DNA from: Streptomyces sp. BK208
Lineage (GTDB): Bacteria; Actinomycetota; Actinomycetes; Streptomycetales; Streptomycetaceae
Reading direction: 5' to 3'
Assembly: GCF_004364245.1 (NCBI RefSeq)
Contig: NZ_SOAV01000010.1
Span: 248,001-312,000, forward strand
DNA: 64,000 nucleotides
Part shown: positions 16,241 through 24,164 of the stretch, piece after piece
Numbering within the stretch: the first letter of the stretch is position 1
Layout of the letters: the number at the start of each line of letters is the position of its first letter
Notes under the pieces: generated by a model
What the model was told of the DNA's origin: nothing
Database searches by the model: none
The model's input: the letters and a program-made list of their open reading frames with translations, nothing else
Program-made: the position numbers and the translations under genes

Positions 16241-19078
16241 ATGCCCCCCACCACCACCGCCTTCACGGGTCAGCAGTCCGGCACGTCCCGGACGTCCGGC
16301 AGGAAGAAGGGGCGCAAGGGCCGGCTGCTCGTCCTGGTGCTGGTCCTGGCCGTCATCGGGGGCCTTGCCTTCGGGGCGTACTGGACGATCAGCACCGTCC
16401 GCGCGTCCTTCCCGCAGACCAAGGGCTCGATCACGCTGGACGGCCTGTCGGGGCCGGTCGACGTGAAGCGCGACGGATACGGCATCCCCCAGGTCTACGC
16501 CTCCACCGACGAGGACCTGTTCATGGCGCAGGGCTACGTCCAGGCGCAGGACCGGTTCTACGAGATGGACGTCCGCCGGCACATGACCGCGGGCCGCCTG
16601 TCGGAGATGTTCGGCAAGGGCCAGATCGACAACGACGAGTTCCTGCGCACCCTGGGCTGGCACCGGGTGGCGCAGAAGGAGTACGACGAGAAGCTGTCGG
16701 CCTCCACGAAGAAGTACCTCCAGGCGTACTCCAAGGGCGTCAACGCCTACCTGAAGGGCAAGGAGGGCGCGGACATCTCCCTGGAGTACGCCGCGCTCGG
16801 CTTCACCAACGACTACAAGCCCCAGGAGTGGACCCCGGTCGACTCGGTGGCCTGGCTCAAGGCGATGGCCTGGGACCTGCGCGGCAACATGCAGGACGAG
16901 ATCGACCGCGCCCTGATGACCAGCCGCCTGGGCCCCAAGCAGATCGCCGACCTCTACCCGGCGTACCCGTACGACCGCAACAAGGCGATCGTCCAGGAGG
17001 GCCAGTACGACGAGCTCACCCGGACGTTCGACGGCGGCGACGGCGGTTCGTCCGGCAGCGACGGCACGGGCACGGGAACCGGCACCGGCACGGGAACCGG
17101 ATCGGGCACCGGCTCCGGGACCGGATCGGGCACCGGCTCCGGGACCGGATCGGGCACCGGCAGCGACAGCGGCAGCGCTCTCCAGGGGCAACTGGCCGGA
17201 CTCCAGGACGTCCTGGACGACGTCCCCACCGCCGTCGGCGTGAACGGCAACGGCATCGGCTCCAACTCCTGGGTCGTCTCCGGCAAGCACACCATCACCG
17301 GCAAGCCGCTGCTGGCCAACGACCCGCACCTGTCGCCGTCCCTGCCGTCGGTCTGGTACCAGATGGGCCTGCACTGCCGCACCGTCTCCGCCAAGTGCCA
17401 GTACGACGCGGCCGGCTACACCTTCGCGGGCATGCCCGGCGTCGTCATCGGCCACAACCAGGAGATCGCCTGGGGCCTGACCAACTCCGGCGCCGACGTC
17501 ACCGACCTGTACCTGGAGAAGATCACCGGCGCGGGCTACCAGTACGACGGCAAGGTGGTCCCCTTCAAGACGCGCGAGGAGACCATCAAGGTCGCCGGCG
17601 GCGACTCCAAGAAGATCGTCGTCCGCGAGACCAACAACGGCCCCCTGCTCTCCGACCGCGACGACGAACTGGTGAAGACCGGCAAGAAGGCCACCGTCGA
17701 CAGCTCCGCCCCCGACCGCGGCGACGGCTACGGCGTCGCCCTGCGCTGGACCGCGCTGGAGCCGGGCACCTCCATGGACGCCGTCTTCGCGATCGACAGG
17801 GCGCGGAACTGGGACGACTTCCGCGAGGCCGCCACCCTGTTCGACGTGCCCTCGCAGAACCTGGTCTACGCCGACAGCGAGCACATCGGCTACACGCTGC
17901 CCGGCCGCATCCCGGTGCGCGCCGAGGGCCACGACGGGTCCGTCCCGGCGCCGGGGTGGAGCCCCAAGTACCGCTGGACCGGTGAGTACATCGACCAGGA
18001 CGAGCTGCCCTACGAGTACGACCCGGACCGCGGCTACATCGTCACCGCCAACCAGGCCGTCGTCGACGAGGACGACTACCCGTACACGCTCACCACGGAC
18101 TGGGGCTACGGCGCCCGCAGCCAGCGCATCACCTCCCTGATCGAGCAGAAGATCAAGGACGGCGGCAAGATCTCCACCGACGACATGCGCCAGATGCAGC
18201 TGGACAACAGCAGCGAGATGGCCAAGCTGCTCGTGCCCCAGCTGCTGAAGATCGACGTCGCCGACAAGGACGTCCGCGAGGCGCAGAAGCTGCTGGAGGG
18301 CTGGGACTACACCCAGGACGCCGACTCGGCCGCCGCCGCCTACTTCAACGCCGTCTGGCGCAACATCCTCAAGCTCGCCTTCGGCAACAAGCTGCCGAAG
18401 GAACTGCGGACCGAGGGCCAGTGCCTGTGGGTCGACCCGGTCAACACCACCGGTCCCGCGGACGAGACCAACAAGGTCCGCGAGTGCGGCCAGCGCGAGG
18501 CCGGCCAGGCCCAGCCGGACGGCGGCGACCGCTGGTTCGAGGTGGTCCGCACGATGCTGGACAAGCCGAAGAGCGACTGGTGGACGACGCCGGCCAGCGG
18601 CACCCGCAAGGGCGCCGACCACAACCGCGACGACCTGTTCAAGCGCGCCATGACCGACGCCCGCTGGGAGCTGACGGCCAAGCTCGGCAAGGACATCGAC
18701 TCCTGGAACTGGGGCCGGCTGCACCGCCTGTTCCTGAAGAACCAGACCCTGGGCACCGAGGGCCCCGGATTCCTGAAGTACGCGCTCAACCGCGGCCCCT
18801 GGAAGCTGAGCGGCGGCGAGGCGGCGGTCAACGCCTCCGGCTGGAACGCGGCCGGCGGCTACGGGGTGATCTGGGTGCCGTCCATGCGGATGGTGGTCAA
18901 CCTCGGCGACCTCGACAAGTCCCGCTGGATCAACCTCACCGGCGCCTCCGGACACGCCTACAGCGCCCACTACACCGACCAGACCGACAAGTGGGCCGAG
19001 GGCGAGCTGCTGCCGTGGTCCTTCTCCAAGAAGGCGGTGGACGAGAGCACGAGCGACACGCTGGTGCTCAAGCCGTAG
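16241..19078 (+). CDS. Penicillin acylase-family Ntn hydrolase, membrane anchored
   Basis: A 945-residue enzyme of the penicillin G / acyl-homoserine-lactone acylase family. One N-terminal helix (about residues 27-46) anchors or exports it. The alpha chain follows with the typical GYGIPQVYASTDEDLFMAQG start. The GIG|SNSWVVSG junction marks self-cleavage, giving Ser341 as N-terminal nucleophile of the beta chain. A Gly-Thr/Gly-Ser repeat linker (about 275-307) lies in the spacer region ahead of that Ser. Conserved NDPHLSPSLPSVWYQ forms the acyl pocket. ATG 16241 is preceded by AAGGA. Natural substrate unknown: amides of fatty or aryl acids. Confidence 0.92.
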   Translation: MPPTTTAFTGQQSGTSRTSGRKKGRKGRLLVLVLVLAVIGGLAFGAYWTISTVRASFPQTKGSITLDGLSGPVDVKRDGYGIPQVYASTDEDLFMAQGYVQAQDRFYEMDVRRHMTAGRLSEMFGKGQIDNDEFLRTLGWHRVAQKEYDEKLSASTKKYLQAYSKGVNAYLKGKEGADISLEYAALGFTNDYKPQEWTPVDSVAWLKAMAWDLRGNMQDEIDRALMTSRLGPKQIADLYPAYPYDRNKAIVQEGQYDELTRTFDGGDGGSSGSDGTGTGTGTGTGTGSGTGSGTGSGTGSGTGSGTGSDSGSALQGQLAGLQDVLDDVPTAVGVNGNGIGSNSWVVSGKHTITGKPLLANDPHLSPSLPSVWYQMGLHCRTVSAKCQYDAAGYTFAGMPGVVIGHNQEIAWGLTNSGADVTDLYLEKITGAGYQYDGKVVPFKTREETIKVAGGDSKKIVVRETNNGPLLSDRDDELVKTGKKATVDSSAPDRGDGYGVALRWTALEPGTSMDAVFAIDRARNWDDFREAATLFDVPSQNLVYADSEHIGYTLPGRIPVRAEGHDGSVPAPGWSPKYRWTGEYIDQDELPYEYDPDRGYIVTANQAVVDEDDYPYTLTTDWGYGARSQRITSLIEQKIKDGGKISTDDMRQMQLDNSSEMAKLLVPQLLKIDVADKDVREAQKLLEGWDYTQDADSAAAAYFNAVWRNILKLAFGNKLPKELRTEGQCLWVDPVNTTGPADETNKVRECGQREAGQAQPDGGDRWFEVVRTMLDKPKSDWWTTPASGTRKGADHNRDDLFKRAMTDARWELTAKLGKDIDSWNWGRLHRLFLKNQTLGTEGPGFLKYALNRGPWKLSGGEAAVNASGWNAAGGYGVIWVPSMRMVVNLGDLDKSRWINLTGASGHAYSAHYTDQTDKWAEGELLPWSFSKKAVDESTSDTLVLKP
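17064..17160 (+). repeat. Gly-Thr / Gly-Ser coding minisatellite in the acylase gene
   Basis: A run of GGCACG/GGAACC words leads into 24-bp units (17096-17119 and 17120-17143, third copy partial to 17160) whose core is ACCGGATCGGGCACCGGC. It encodes alternating GTGT and GSGTGSGT. All lengths are multiples of three, so copy-number change would keep the frame. Confidence 0.9.
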
Positions 19079-19095
19079 CCGCCACGCGCCGACTG

Positions 19096-19135
19096 ACGGA
19101 AACGGCCTCCACGCACGCGTGGAGGCCGTTTCCGT
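19096..19135 (+). terminator. Strong perfect hairpin after the acylase gene
   Basis: Arms of 19 bases (19096-19114 and 19117-19135) are perfectly complementary around a 2-base centre; the left arm begins ACGGAAACGGCC. It starts 18 bases after the acylase stop. Being symmetrical, it can also stop readthrough from the convergent 5-FCL gene. Confidence 0.85.
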
Positions 19136-19148
19136 GCGTCCCGGCGCC

Positions 19149-19233
19149 GGTGGACCCCGCGCGTCGGCGGACCCCGCGCGTCGGCGGACCCCGCGCGTCA
19201 GCGGAACCTGCTTGTCAGCGGAACCTGCGCACC
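19149..19233. repeat. Five 17-bp tandem units overlapping the 3' end of the 5-FCL gene
   Basis: Three near-identical units (19149-19199, core CGGACCCCGCGCGTC) are followed by two diverged ones (19200-19233, core AGCGGAACCTGC). The last two cover the final codons and stop of the 5-FCL gene, so the stop triplet is repeated 17 bases further on. Confidence 0.85.
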
Positions 19234-19829
19234 CCCGAAGGCGTCACCACCGCGTCCACCGGCCGGTCGTGCGGCTCGGCGGGGACGCGCGCGACGACCT
19301 CCCGGTCGTACAGCAGCACCAGCAGCGCGGGACGCGCGCCCGCCGCCTCCAGGCGCGCGAGCACCCGGTCGTACGACCCGCCGCCGCGTCCGAGCCGCAG
19401 GCCGCGCCCGTCCACCGCCACCCCGGGCAGCAGCACGACGTCGGCCAGCGTCACCGCGTCCGGCCCCAAGCGCTCGCCGGCGGGCTCGCACAGCTCCATC
19501 CGCCCGCCGTGCCGCACGCGCGCGAGGGAGTCCTCCCCGGTGTACTCGCCCCAGTCCAGGTCGTTGTCCGGCAGCAGCGCGGGCAGCAGGACCCGGGCAC
19601 CCCGCGCGCGCAGCGCGTCCAGGAGCGCGAGAGTGCCGGGCTCGGCGCCCACGGAGACGTACGCCGCCACGGCGCGCGCCCCCGCAAGCTCCGGCAGCCC
19701 GAGCGCCCGCCCGGCCAGCGCCCGCGCGGCTTCCCGCACGTCATCCGGTGTCAACCTGTTCCTCGCCGCGAGGATGTCCCGCCGCAACGTCCGCTTGTCA
19801 GGTTCGTCCACAGGGCCGAGATGAGACAT
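19215..19829 (-). CDS. 5-formyltetrahydrofolate cyclo-ligase
   Basis: A 204-residue enzyme that converts 5-formyl-THF to 5,10-methenyl-THF with ATP, returning stored folate to the one-carbon pool. It has the N-terminal KRTLRRDILAARNRL segment and the C-terminal signature LLPGVAVDGRGLRLGRGGGSYDRVL, which binds phosphate and substrate. ATG 19829 follows a GGGAG site. It is divergent from galU over 93 bases that hold a 16-bp palindrome. Its 3' end lies in a 17-bp tandem repeat, so the C-terminus (VRRFR) may vary between strains. Confidence 0.92.
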   Translation of the reverse strand: MSHLGPVDEPDKRTLRRDILAARNRLTPDDVREAARALAGRALGLPELAGARAVAAYVSVGAEPGTLALLDALRARGARVLLPALLPDNDLDWGEYTGEDSLARVRHGGRMELCEPAGERLGPDAVTLADVVLLPGVAVDGRGLRLGRGGGSYDRVLARLEAAGARPALLVLLYDREVVARVPAEPHDRPVDAVVTPSGVRRFR

Positions 19830-19853
19830 GGATGACTCCCGTACCGCGCTAAT

Positions 19854-19869
19854 GCGCTCATATGAGCGC
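19854..19869. promoter_or_regulatory. 16-bp perfect palindrome between divergent 5-FCL and galU genes
   Basis: GCGCTCATATGAGCGC is an exact inverted repeat, flanked by a partial third copy (GCGCTAAT) at 19846-19853. It sits centrally between the two starts, 24 bases from the 5-FCL ATG and 53 from the galU ATG. This is the placement expected for an operator controlling one or both genes. No regulator is identified. Confidence 0.6.
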
Positions 19870-19922
19870 CTATGATCCCGAGTCACAGATTCTCCCCATA
19901 GGCACCGGATATGGTGGCGCGC

Positions 19923-20834
19923 ATGACTCAGTCCCACCCCAGGATCAGCAAGGCTGTCATCCCAGCAGCCGGTCTCGGTACCCGGTTCCTGCCGGCCACC
20001 AAGGCCACTCCCAAGGAGATGCTGCCGGTCGTCGACAAGCCGGCGATCCAGTACGTGGTCGAAGAGGCCGTGGCCGCGGGCCTCGGCGACGTCCTCATGG
20101 TCACGGGCCGCAACAAGCGCCCCCTGGAAGACCACTTCGACCGCAACTACGAACTGGAGTCCGCCCTCCAGAAGAAGGGCGACGCGGGCCGCCTGGCCAA
20201 GGTCCAGGAGTCCAGCGACCTGGCAATGATCCACTATGTCCGCCAGGGCGACCCCAAGGGCCTCGGCCACGCCGTCCTGTGCGCCGCTCCGCACGTCGGC
20301 CACGAGCCCTTCGCGGTGCTGCTCGGCGACGACCTGATCGACCCGCGCGACCCCCTGCTCCAGCGCATGATCGACGTCCAGGAGCAGTACGGCGGCAGCG
20401 TGGTCGCCCTCATGGAGGTCGAGCCGGAGCAGATCCACCTCTACGGCTGCGCCTCCGTCGCCCCGACCGGCGACGGCGACGTCGTCAAGGTCACCGGGCT
20501 GGTCGAGAAGCCCGAGGCGGCCGAGGCCCCCTCCAACTACGCCATCATCGGCCGCTACGTTCTCGACCCGCGCATCTTCGACATACTCCGCAAGACCGAG
20601 CCCGGCCGCGGCGGCGAGATCCAGCTCACCGACGCCCTCCAGCAGCTCGCGGCGGACGAGAAGGCCGGCGGTCCCGTGCACGGCGTCGTCTTCAAGGGCC
20701 GCCGCTATGACACCGGCGACCGCGGCGACTACCTGCGTGCCATTGTCAGACTCGCATGCGAACGTGAGGACCTGGGCCCGGACTTCCGGACCTGGCTCCG
20801 CAGTTACGTAGCCGAGGAGATGCAAGGACGTTGA
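19923..20834 (+). CDS. galU: UTP--glucose-1-phosphate uridylyltransferase
   Basis: A 303-residue nucleotidyltransferase making UDP-glucose from UTP and glucose-1-phosphate, the donor for cell-wall and storage glycans. It begins with the nucleotide-binding signature AVIPAAGLGTRFLPATKA, then KEMLPVVDKPAIQYVVEEA. LGDDLID and GLVEKP supply metal and sugar contacts. ATG 19923 is preferred over an in-frame ATG 12 bases upstream because GGTGG precedes it. Its stop overlaps the glp TTG. The order 5-FCL/galU/moeA/rimJ/membrane protein is conserved in mycobacteria. Confidence 0.95.
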   Translation: MTQSHPRISKAVIPAAGLGTRFLPATKATPKEMLPVVDKPAIQYVVEEAVAAGLGDVLMVTGRNKRPLEDHFDRNYELESALQKKGDAGRLAKVQESSDLAMIHYVRQGDPKGLGHAVLCAAPHVGHEPFAVLLGDDLIDPRDPLLQRMIDVQEQYGGSVVALMEVEPEQIHLYGCASVAPTGDGDVVKVTGLVEKPEAAEAPSNYAIIGRYVLDPRIFDILRKTEPGRGGEIQLTDALQQLAADEKAGGPVHGVVFKGRRYDTGDRGDYLRAIVRLACEREDLGPDFRTWLRSYVAEEMQGR

Positions 20835-22180
20835 GCAGCAGCGCGCACCGTGACACCGGCCACGACCACGCCCTCGCGGACCCGGGACCGGACCGGCTGT
20901 GGTCGGTCCAGGACCACCTCGACGACGTCCTGGCCACCGTCCGCCCCCTGGACCCCATCGAGTTGAACCTGCTCGACGCCCAGGGCTGCGTGCTGGTCGA
21001 CGACATCACGGTGCCGCTGTCCCTGCCGCCGTTCGACAACAGCTCCATGGACGGGTACGCGGTGCGGGTCACCGACGTCGCGGGCGCCAGCGAGGAGTTC
21101 CCCGCCGTCCTGGAGGTCGTCGGAGACGTCGCCGCCGGCCAGGCCGACCCGGTCACCGTGGGCCCCGGCCAGGCGGCCCGCATCATGACCGGCGCCCCGC
21201 TGCCGCCCGGCGCCGAGGCCGTCGTCCCCGTGGAGTGGACCGACGGCGGGCTCGGTGAGGGCCCCGTGGCGGGCATGCGCGCCCGCAGTCTCGCCCCCGA
21301 GGGCGCCGAGGGCCACGTCCACGTGTACCGCCCGGCCGAGGAGCGGGCGCACGTCCGCGCCAAGGGCAGCGACGTCCGCTCCGGCGACCGCGCCCTGGCG
21401 GCCGGCACGGTGCTCGGCCCGCCGCAGATCGGCCTGCTCGCCGCGATCGGCCGGGGCACGGTCCGCGTGCGCCCCCGCCCGCGCGTGGTGGTGCTCTCCA
21501 CGGGCAGTGAACTCGTCCAGCCCGACGAGCAGCTGGCGTCCGGTCAGATCTACGACTCCAACAGCTTCGCGCTCACCGCGGCCGCCCGCGACGCGGGCGC
21601 CATCGCCTACCGGGTGGGCGCCGTCACCGACGACGCCGACACCCTGCGGTCCACCATCGAGGACCAACTGGTGCGCGCCGACCTGATGGTCACCACCGGC
21701 GGCGTCAGCGTCGGGGCGTACGACGTGGTCAAGGAGGCGCTGGCGCACGTCGGTGACGAGGACGAGCCGGGCGGCGGGGTGGACTTCCGCAAGCTCGCCA
21801 TGCAGCCGGGCAAGCCCCAGGGCTTCGGCTCGATCGGCCCCGACCACACCCCGCTGCTCGCGCTGCCCGGCAACCCGGTGTCGTCGTACGTCTCCTTCGA
21901 GCTGTTCGTGCGGCCCGCGATCCGCACCCTGATGGGACTGCCCGACGTGCACCGCCCGACGGTCACCGCGTCCCTGGCCGCGGACAAGGCGCTGACCTCG
22001 CCGAAGGGCCGCCGGCAGTTCCTGCGCGGCAGCCACGCCGACGGACGGGTCACCCCCGTCGGCGGCTCCGGCTCCCACCTGGTGGCCGCCCTCGCGCAGG
22101 CGAACGCGCTGATCGTCGTCCCCGAGGACACCGAGTCCGTCGAGCCCGGCGCCCGGGTCGAGGTGGTCCTGCTCGGCTGA
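20831..22180 (+). CDS. glp: Gephyrin-like MoeA protein (Glp), molybdopterin molybdenumtransferase fold
   Basis: A 449-residue MoeA/gephyrin-E protein. Domains are in canonical order: N-terminal ELNLLDAQGCVLVDDI, FDNSSMDGYAVRV, MTGAPLPPGAEAVVPVEWT, the MoCF-binding GSELVQPDEQLASGQIYDSN and TTGGVSVGAYDVVKE, and C-terminal domain IV. The start is TTG at 20831 overlapping the galU stop. In corynebacteria the MoeA paralogue in this neighbourhood (Glp) binds FtsZ and the membrane protein GlpR, the SepX orthologue. The sepX gene lies four genes downstream here. It may serve division, molybdenum cofactor synthesis or both; moaC and moaB directly follow. Confidence 0.88.
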   Translation: MSSSAHRDTGHDHALADPGPDRLWSVQDHLDDVLATVRPLDPIELNLLDAQGCVLVDDITVPLSLPPFDNSSMDGYAVRVTDVAGASEEFPAVLEVVGDVAAGQADPVTVGPGQAARIMTGAPLPPGAEAVVPVEWTDGGLGEGPVAGMRARSLAPEGAEGHVHVYRPAEERAHVRAKGSDVRSGDRALAAGTVLGPPQIGLLAAIGRGTVRVRPRPRVVVLSTGSELVQPDEQLASGQIYDSNSFALTAAARDAGAIAYRVGAVTDDADTLRSTIEDQLVRADLMVTTGGVSVGAYDVVKEALAHVGDEDEPGGGVDFRKLAMQPGKPQGFGSIGPDHTPLLALPGNPVSSYVSFELFVRPAIRTLMGLPDVHRPTVTASLAADKALTSPKGRRQFLRGSHADGRVTPVGGSGSHLVAALAQANALIVVPEDTESVEPGARVEVVLLG

Positions 22181-22266
22181 CCGGCCCCCGATGGCGGTAC
22201 CGTGTCGCGCACAGCAGGCCCACGCGCCGCACCGCGCCGGGCCACGACCGGGAGCGCCACACGAGC

Positions 22267-22779
22267 ATGAGTACGCAGGACCGAGCGCCGAGCGGCGGAC
22301 AGGACCCGCAGGACCGGCTGACCCACATCGACGAGGCGGGCGCCGCCCGCATGGTCGACGTGTCCGGCAAGGACGTGACCGCGCGCACCGCCCGCGCCAG
22401 TGGACGCGTCCTGGTCGCGCCCCGCGTGATCGAGCTGCTGCGCGGCGAGGGCGTACCGAAGGGCGACGCCCTGGCCACCGCCCGCATCGCGGGCATCATG
22501 GGCGCCAAACGCACCCCCGACCTGATTCCCCTGTGCCACCCGTTGTCGGTGTCCGGTGTGAAACTGGACCTGTCGGTCGCGGACGACGCCGTGGAGATCA
22601 CCGCCACGGTGAAGACGACGGATCGCACGGGCGTCGAGATGGAGGCGCTCACCGCGGTCTCCGTCGCCGCGCTCACCGTGGTCGACATGGTCAAGGCGGT
22701 CGACAAGGGAGCGGTCATCACGGACGTGCGGGTGGAACAGAAGACGGGCGGCAAGTCCGGCGACTGGAACCGGTCATGA
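22267..22779 (+). CDS. moaC: Cyclic pyranopterin monophosphate synthase
   Basis: A 170-residue MoaC that converts the 8-oxo-cyclised GTP intermediate from MoaA to cyclic pyranopterin monophosphate, an early molybdenum-cofactor step. Signatures are RMVDVSGKDVTARTARASG, GIMGAKRTPDLIPLCHPL and the active-site region VKTTDRTGVEMEALTAVSVA. ATG 22267. It overlaps moaB by four bases (ATGA). A short Ser/Gly/Gln-rich N-terminal extension precedes the core. No moaA is visible in the window. Confidence 0.95.
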   Translation: MSTQDRAPSGGQDPQDRLTHIDEAGAARMVDVSGKDVTARTARASGRVLVAPRVIELLRGEGVPKGDALATARIAGIMGAKRTPDLIPLCHPLSVSGVKLDLSVADDAVEITATVKTTDRTGVEMEALTAVSVAALTVVDMVKAVDKGAVITDVRVEQKTGGKSGDWNRS

Positions 22780-23315
22780 CCCCCCACGGTTCCGTGGGCG
22801 GCGCGCCGCCCGGACCGTACACCGCCCTGGTGGTCACGGCGTCCAACCGCGCCGCCGCCGGTGTCTACGAGGACAAGGGCGGCCCGCTGGTCGCCGAGGG
22901 CCTGCGCGGCTTCGGCTTCAGCGTCGACGGCCCTCGGGTGGTGCCCGACGGCGACCCCGTCGAGGCGGCGCTGCGGGCGGGCGCCGACGCGGGGTACGAC
23001 GTGATCGTCACCACCGGCGGCACCGGCATCTCGCCCACCGACCGCACCCCCGAGGCGACCCGCGCCGTGATCGACCACGAGGTCCCGGGCATCGCGGAGG
23101 CGATCCGGGCGTACGGCCGGGACAAGGTGCCGACCGCGGCCCTCTCCAGAGGCCTGGCCGGAGTGGCGGGCGGGACGCTGATCGTCAACCTGCCGGGCTC
23201 CTCCGGCGGTGTGAAGGACGGCCTGGCCGTACTGGAGCCGCTGTTGAGGCACGCCGTGGACCAGCTCCGCGGCGGCGACCACCCGAGACCCGCCAGTGAC
23301 GGGGGTGCGAGCTGA
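22776..23315 (+). CDS. MoaB/Mog-type molybdenum cofactor biosynthesis protein
   Basis: A 179-residue MogA/MoaB-family protein (molybdopterin adenylylation). It has YTALVVTASNRAAAGVYEDKGG at the start, the pterin-binding TTGGTGISPTDRTPEATRAV and the NLPGSSGGVKDGL motif. ATG 22776 overlaps the moaC stop, and its own TGA overlaps a CTG that probably starts rimJ. It completes a glp-moaC-moaB set. Actinobacteria often lack E. coli-type mogA and use MoaB2-like proteins for this step. Confidence 0.92.
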   Translation: MTPHGSVGGAPPGPYTALVVTASNRAAAGVYEDKGGPLVAEGLRGFGFSVDGPRVVPDGDPVEAALRAGADAGYDVIVTTGGTGISPTDRTPEATRAVIDHEVPGIAEAIRAYGRDKVPTAALSRGLAGVAGGTLIVNLPGSSGGVKDGLAVLEPLLRHAVDQLRGGDHPRPASDGGAS

Positions 23316-23992
23316 ACAGCCCCTCCTGGCCCGCGGAGCTGAGGGACGGCGACATCGTCCTGAGGCCGATAAGGCTGCGCGACCAGCGGACCTGGCGCGA
23401 GGTCAACCGGCGCAACCGGGACTGGCTGCGCCCGTGGGAGGCCACCATTCCGCCGCCCGGGCCCGCCGGTCCGATCGCGCACCGGCCGACCTACCGGCAG
23501 ATGGTGCGGCACCTGAGGTCCGAGGCGCACGCGGGCCGGATGCTGCCGTTCGTCATCGAGTACCAGGGGCGGCTGGTCGGTCAGTTGACGGTGGCCGGCA
23601 TCACCTGGGGCTCGATGTGCTCCGGACACGTCGGCTACTGGGTGGACGAGGCGGTGGCCGGCCGCGGTGTGATGCCGACGGCCGTGGCGATGGCCGTGGA
23701 CCACTGTTTCCGCACCGTCGGACTGCACCGCGTCGAGGTCTGTATTCGCCCCGAGAACGCGCCCAGTCGCCGGGTCGTGGAGAAACTCGGATTCCGCGAG
23801 GAGGGTCTCAGGCCGCGTTATCTGCACATCGACGGAGCCTGGCGGGACCATCTCGTCTTCGCGCTCACCGCGGAAGAGGTTCCCGAGGGTCTGCTGCGGC
23901 GCTGGCGCCGGTCGCGGGACCGCGGCGCGCCGAACGCGGGCAACAGAGGAAGCGGCGGGAGCAGCGGGAACGCCGGGAACATCGGAAATTGA
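23312..23992 (+). CDS. rimJ: GNAT acetyltransferase, RimJ-like, with CTG start
   Basis: A 226-residue GNAT protein resembling ribosomal-protein N-acetyltransferase RimJ. Conserved pieces are LRPIRLRDQRTWREVNRRNRDW, YWVDEAVAGRGVMPTAVAMAVD (acetyl-CoA loop) and ENAPSRRVVEKLGFREEGL. The family N-terminus requires the frame to extend upstream of the first ATG at 23501. The only start between the upstream stop (23297) and there is CTG at 23312, which overlaps the moaB TGA as CTGA. The C-terminus is an Asn/Gly/Ser-rich tail. The target protein is unknown. Confidence 0.85.
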   Translation: MNSPSWPAELRDGDIVLRPIRLRDQRTWREVNRRNRDWLRPWEATIPPPGPAGPIAHRPTYRQMVRHLRSEAHAGRMLPFVIEYQGRLVGQLTVAGITWGSMCSGHVGYWVDEAVAGRGVMPTAVAMAVDHCFRTVGLHRVEVCIRPENAPSRRVVEKLGFREEGLRPRYLHIDGAWRDHLVFALTAEEVPEGLLRRWRRSRDRGAPNAGNRGSGGSSGNAGNIGN

Positions 23993-24133
23993 ATACACGT
24001 TCGAATTTGATCGCGTGGCGATCGTCCGGGGACGGGTAATTTCCCGCCCTGACAGTCGGCTGATCGGATCGGTCACAAGAAAAGTTCGAAATATCAGCCA
24101 GATCGTGCGACACACCGGCTCAATTGGCGGATG

Positions 24134-24164
24134 GCCTCACACAAACCCCTCTACCGTGTGAGGC
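24134..24164 (+). promoter_or_regulatory. Inverted repeat directly abutting the sepX start
   Basis: GCCTCACAC (24134-24142) and GTGTGAGGC (24156-24164) are perfectly complementary around a 13-base loop, and the right arm touches the GTG start at 24165. In an RNA leader it would bury GTGAGG, the only ribosome-binding-site candidate. A TACCGT -10-like hexamer (24152-24157) lies inside, so a leaderless transcript with an overlapping operator is the alternative. Confidence 0.6.

Noticed and set aside
16148..18970. A 940-codon minus-strand frame opposite the penicillin acylase
   Set aside because: The plus frame has the Ntn nucleophile and family motifs; the minus frame is Val/Gly/Asp-rich filler.
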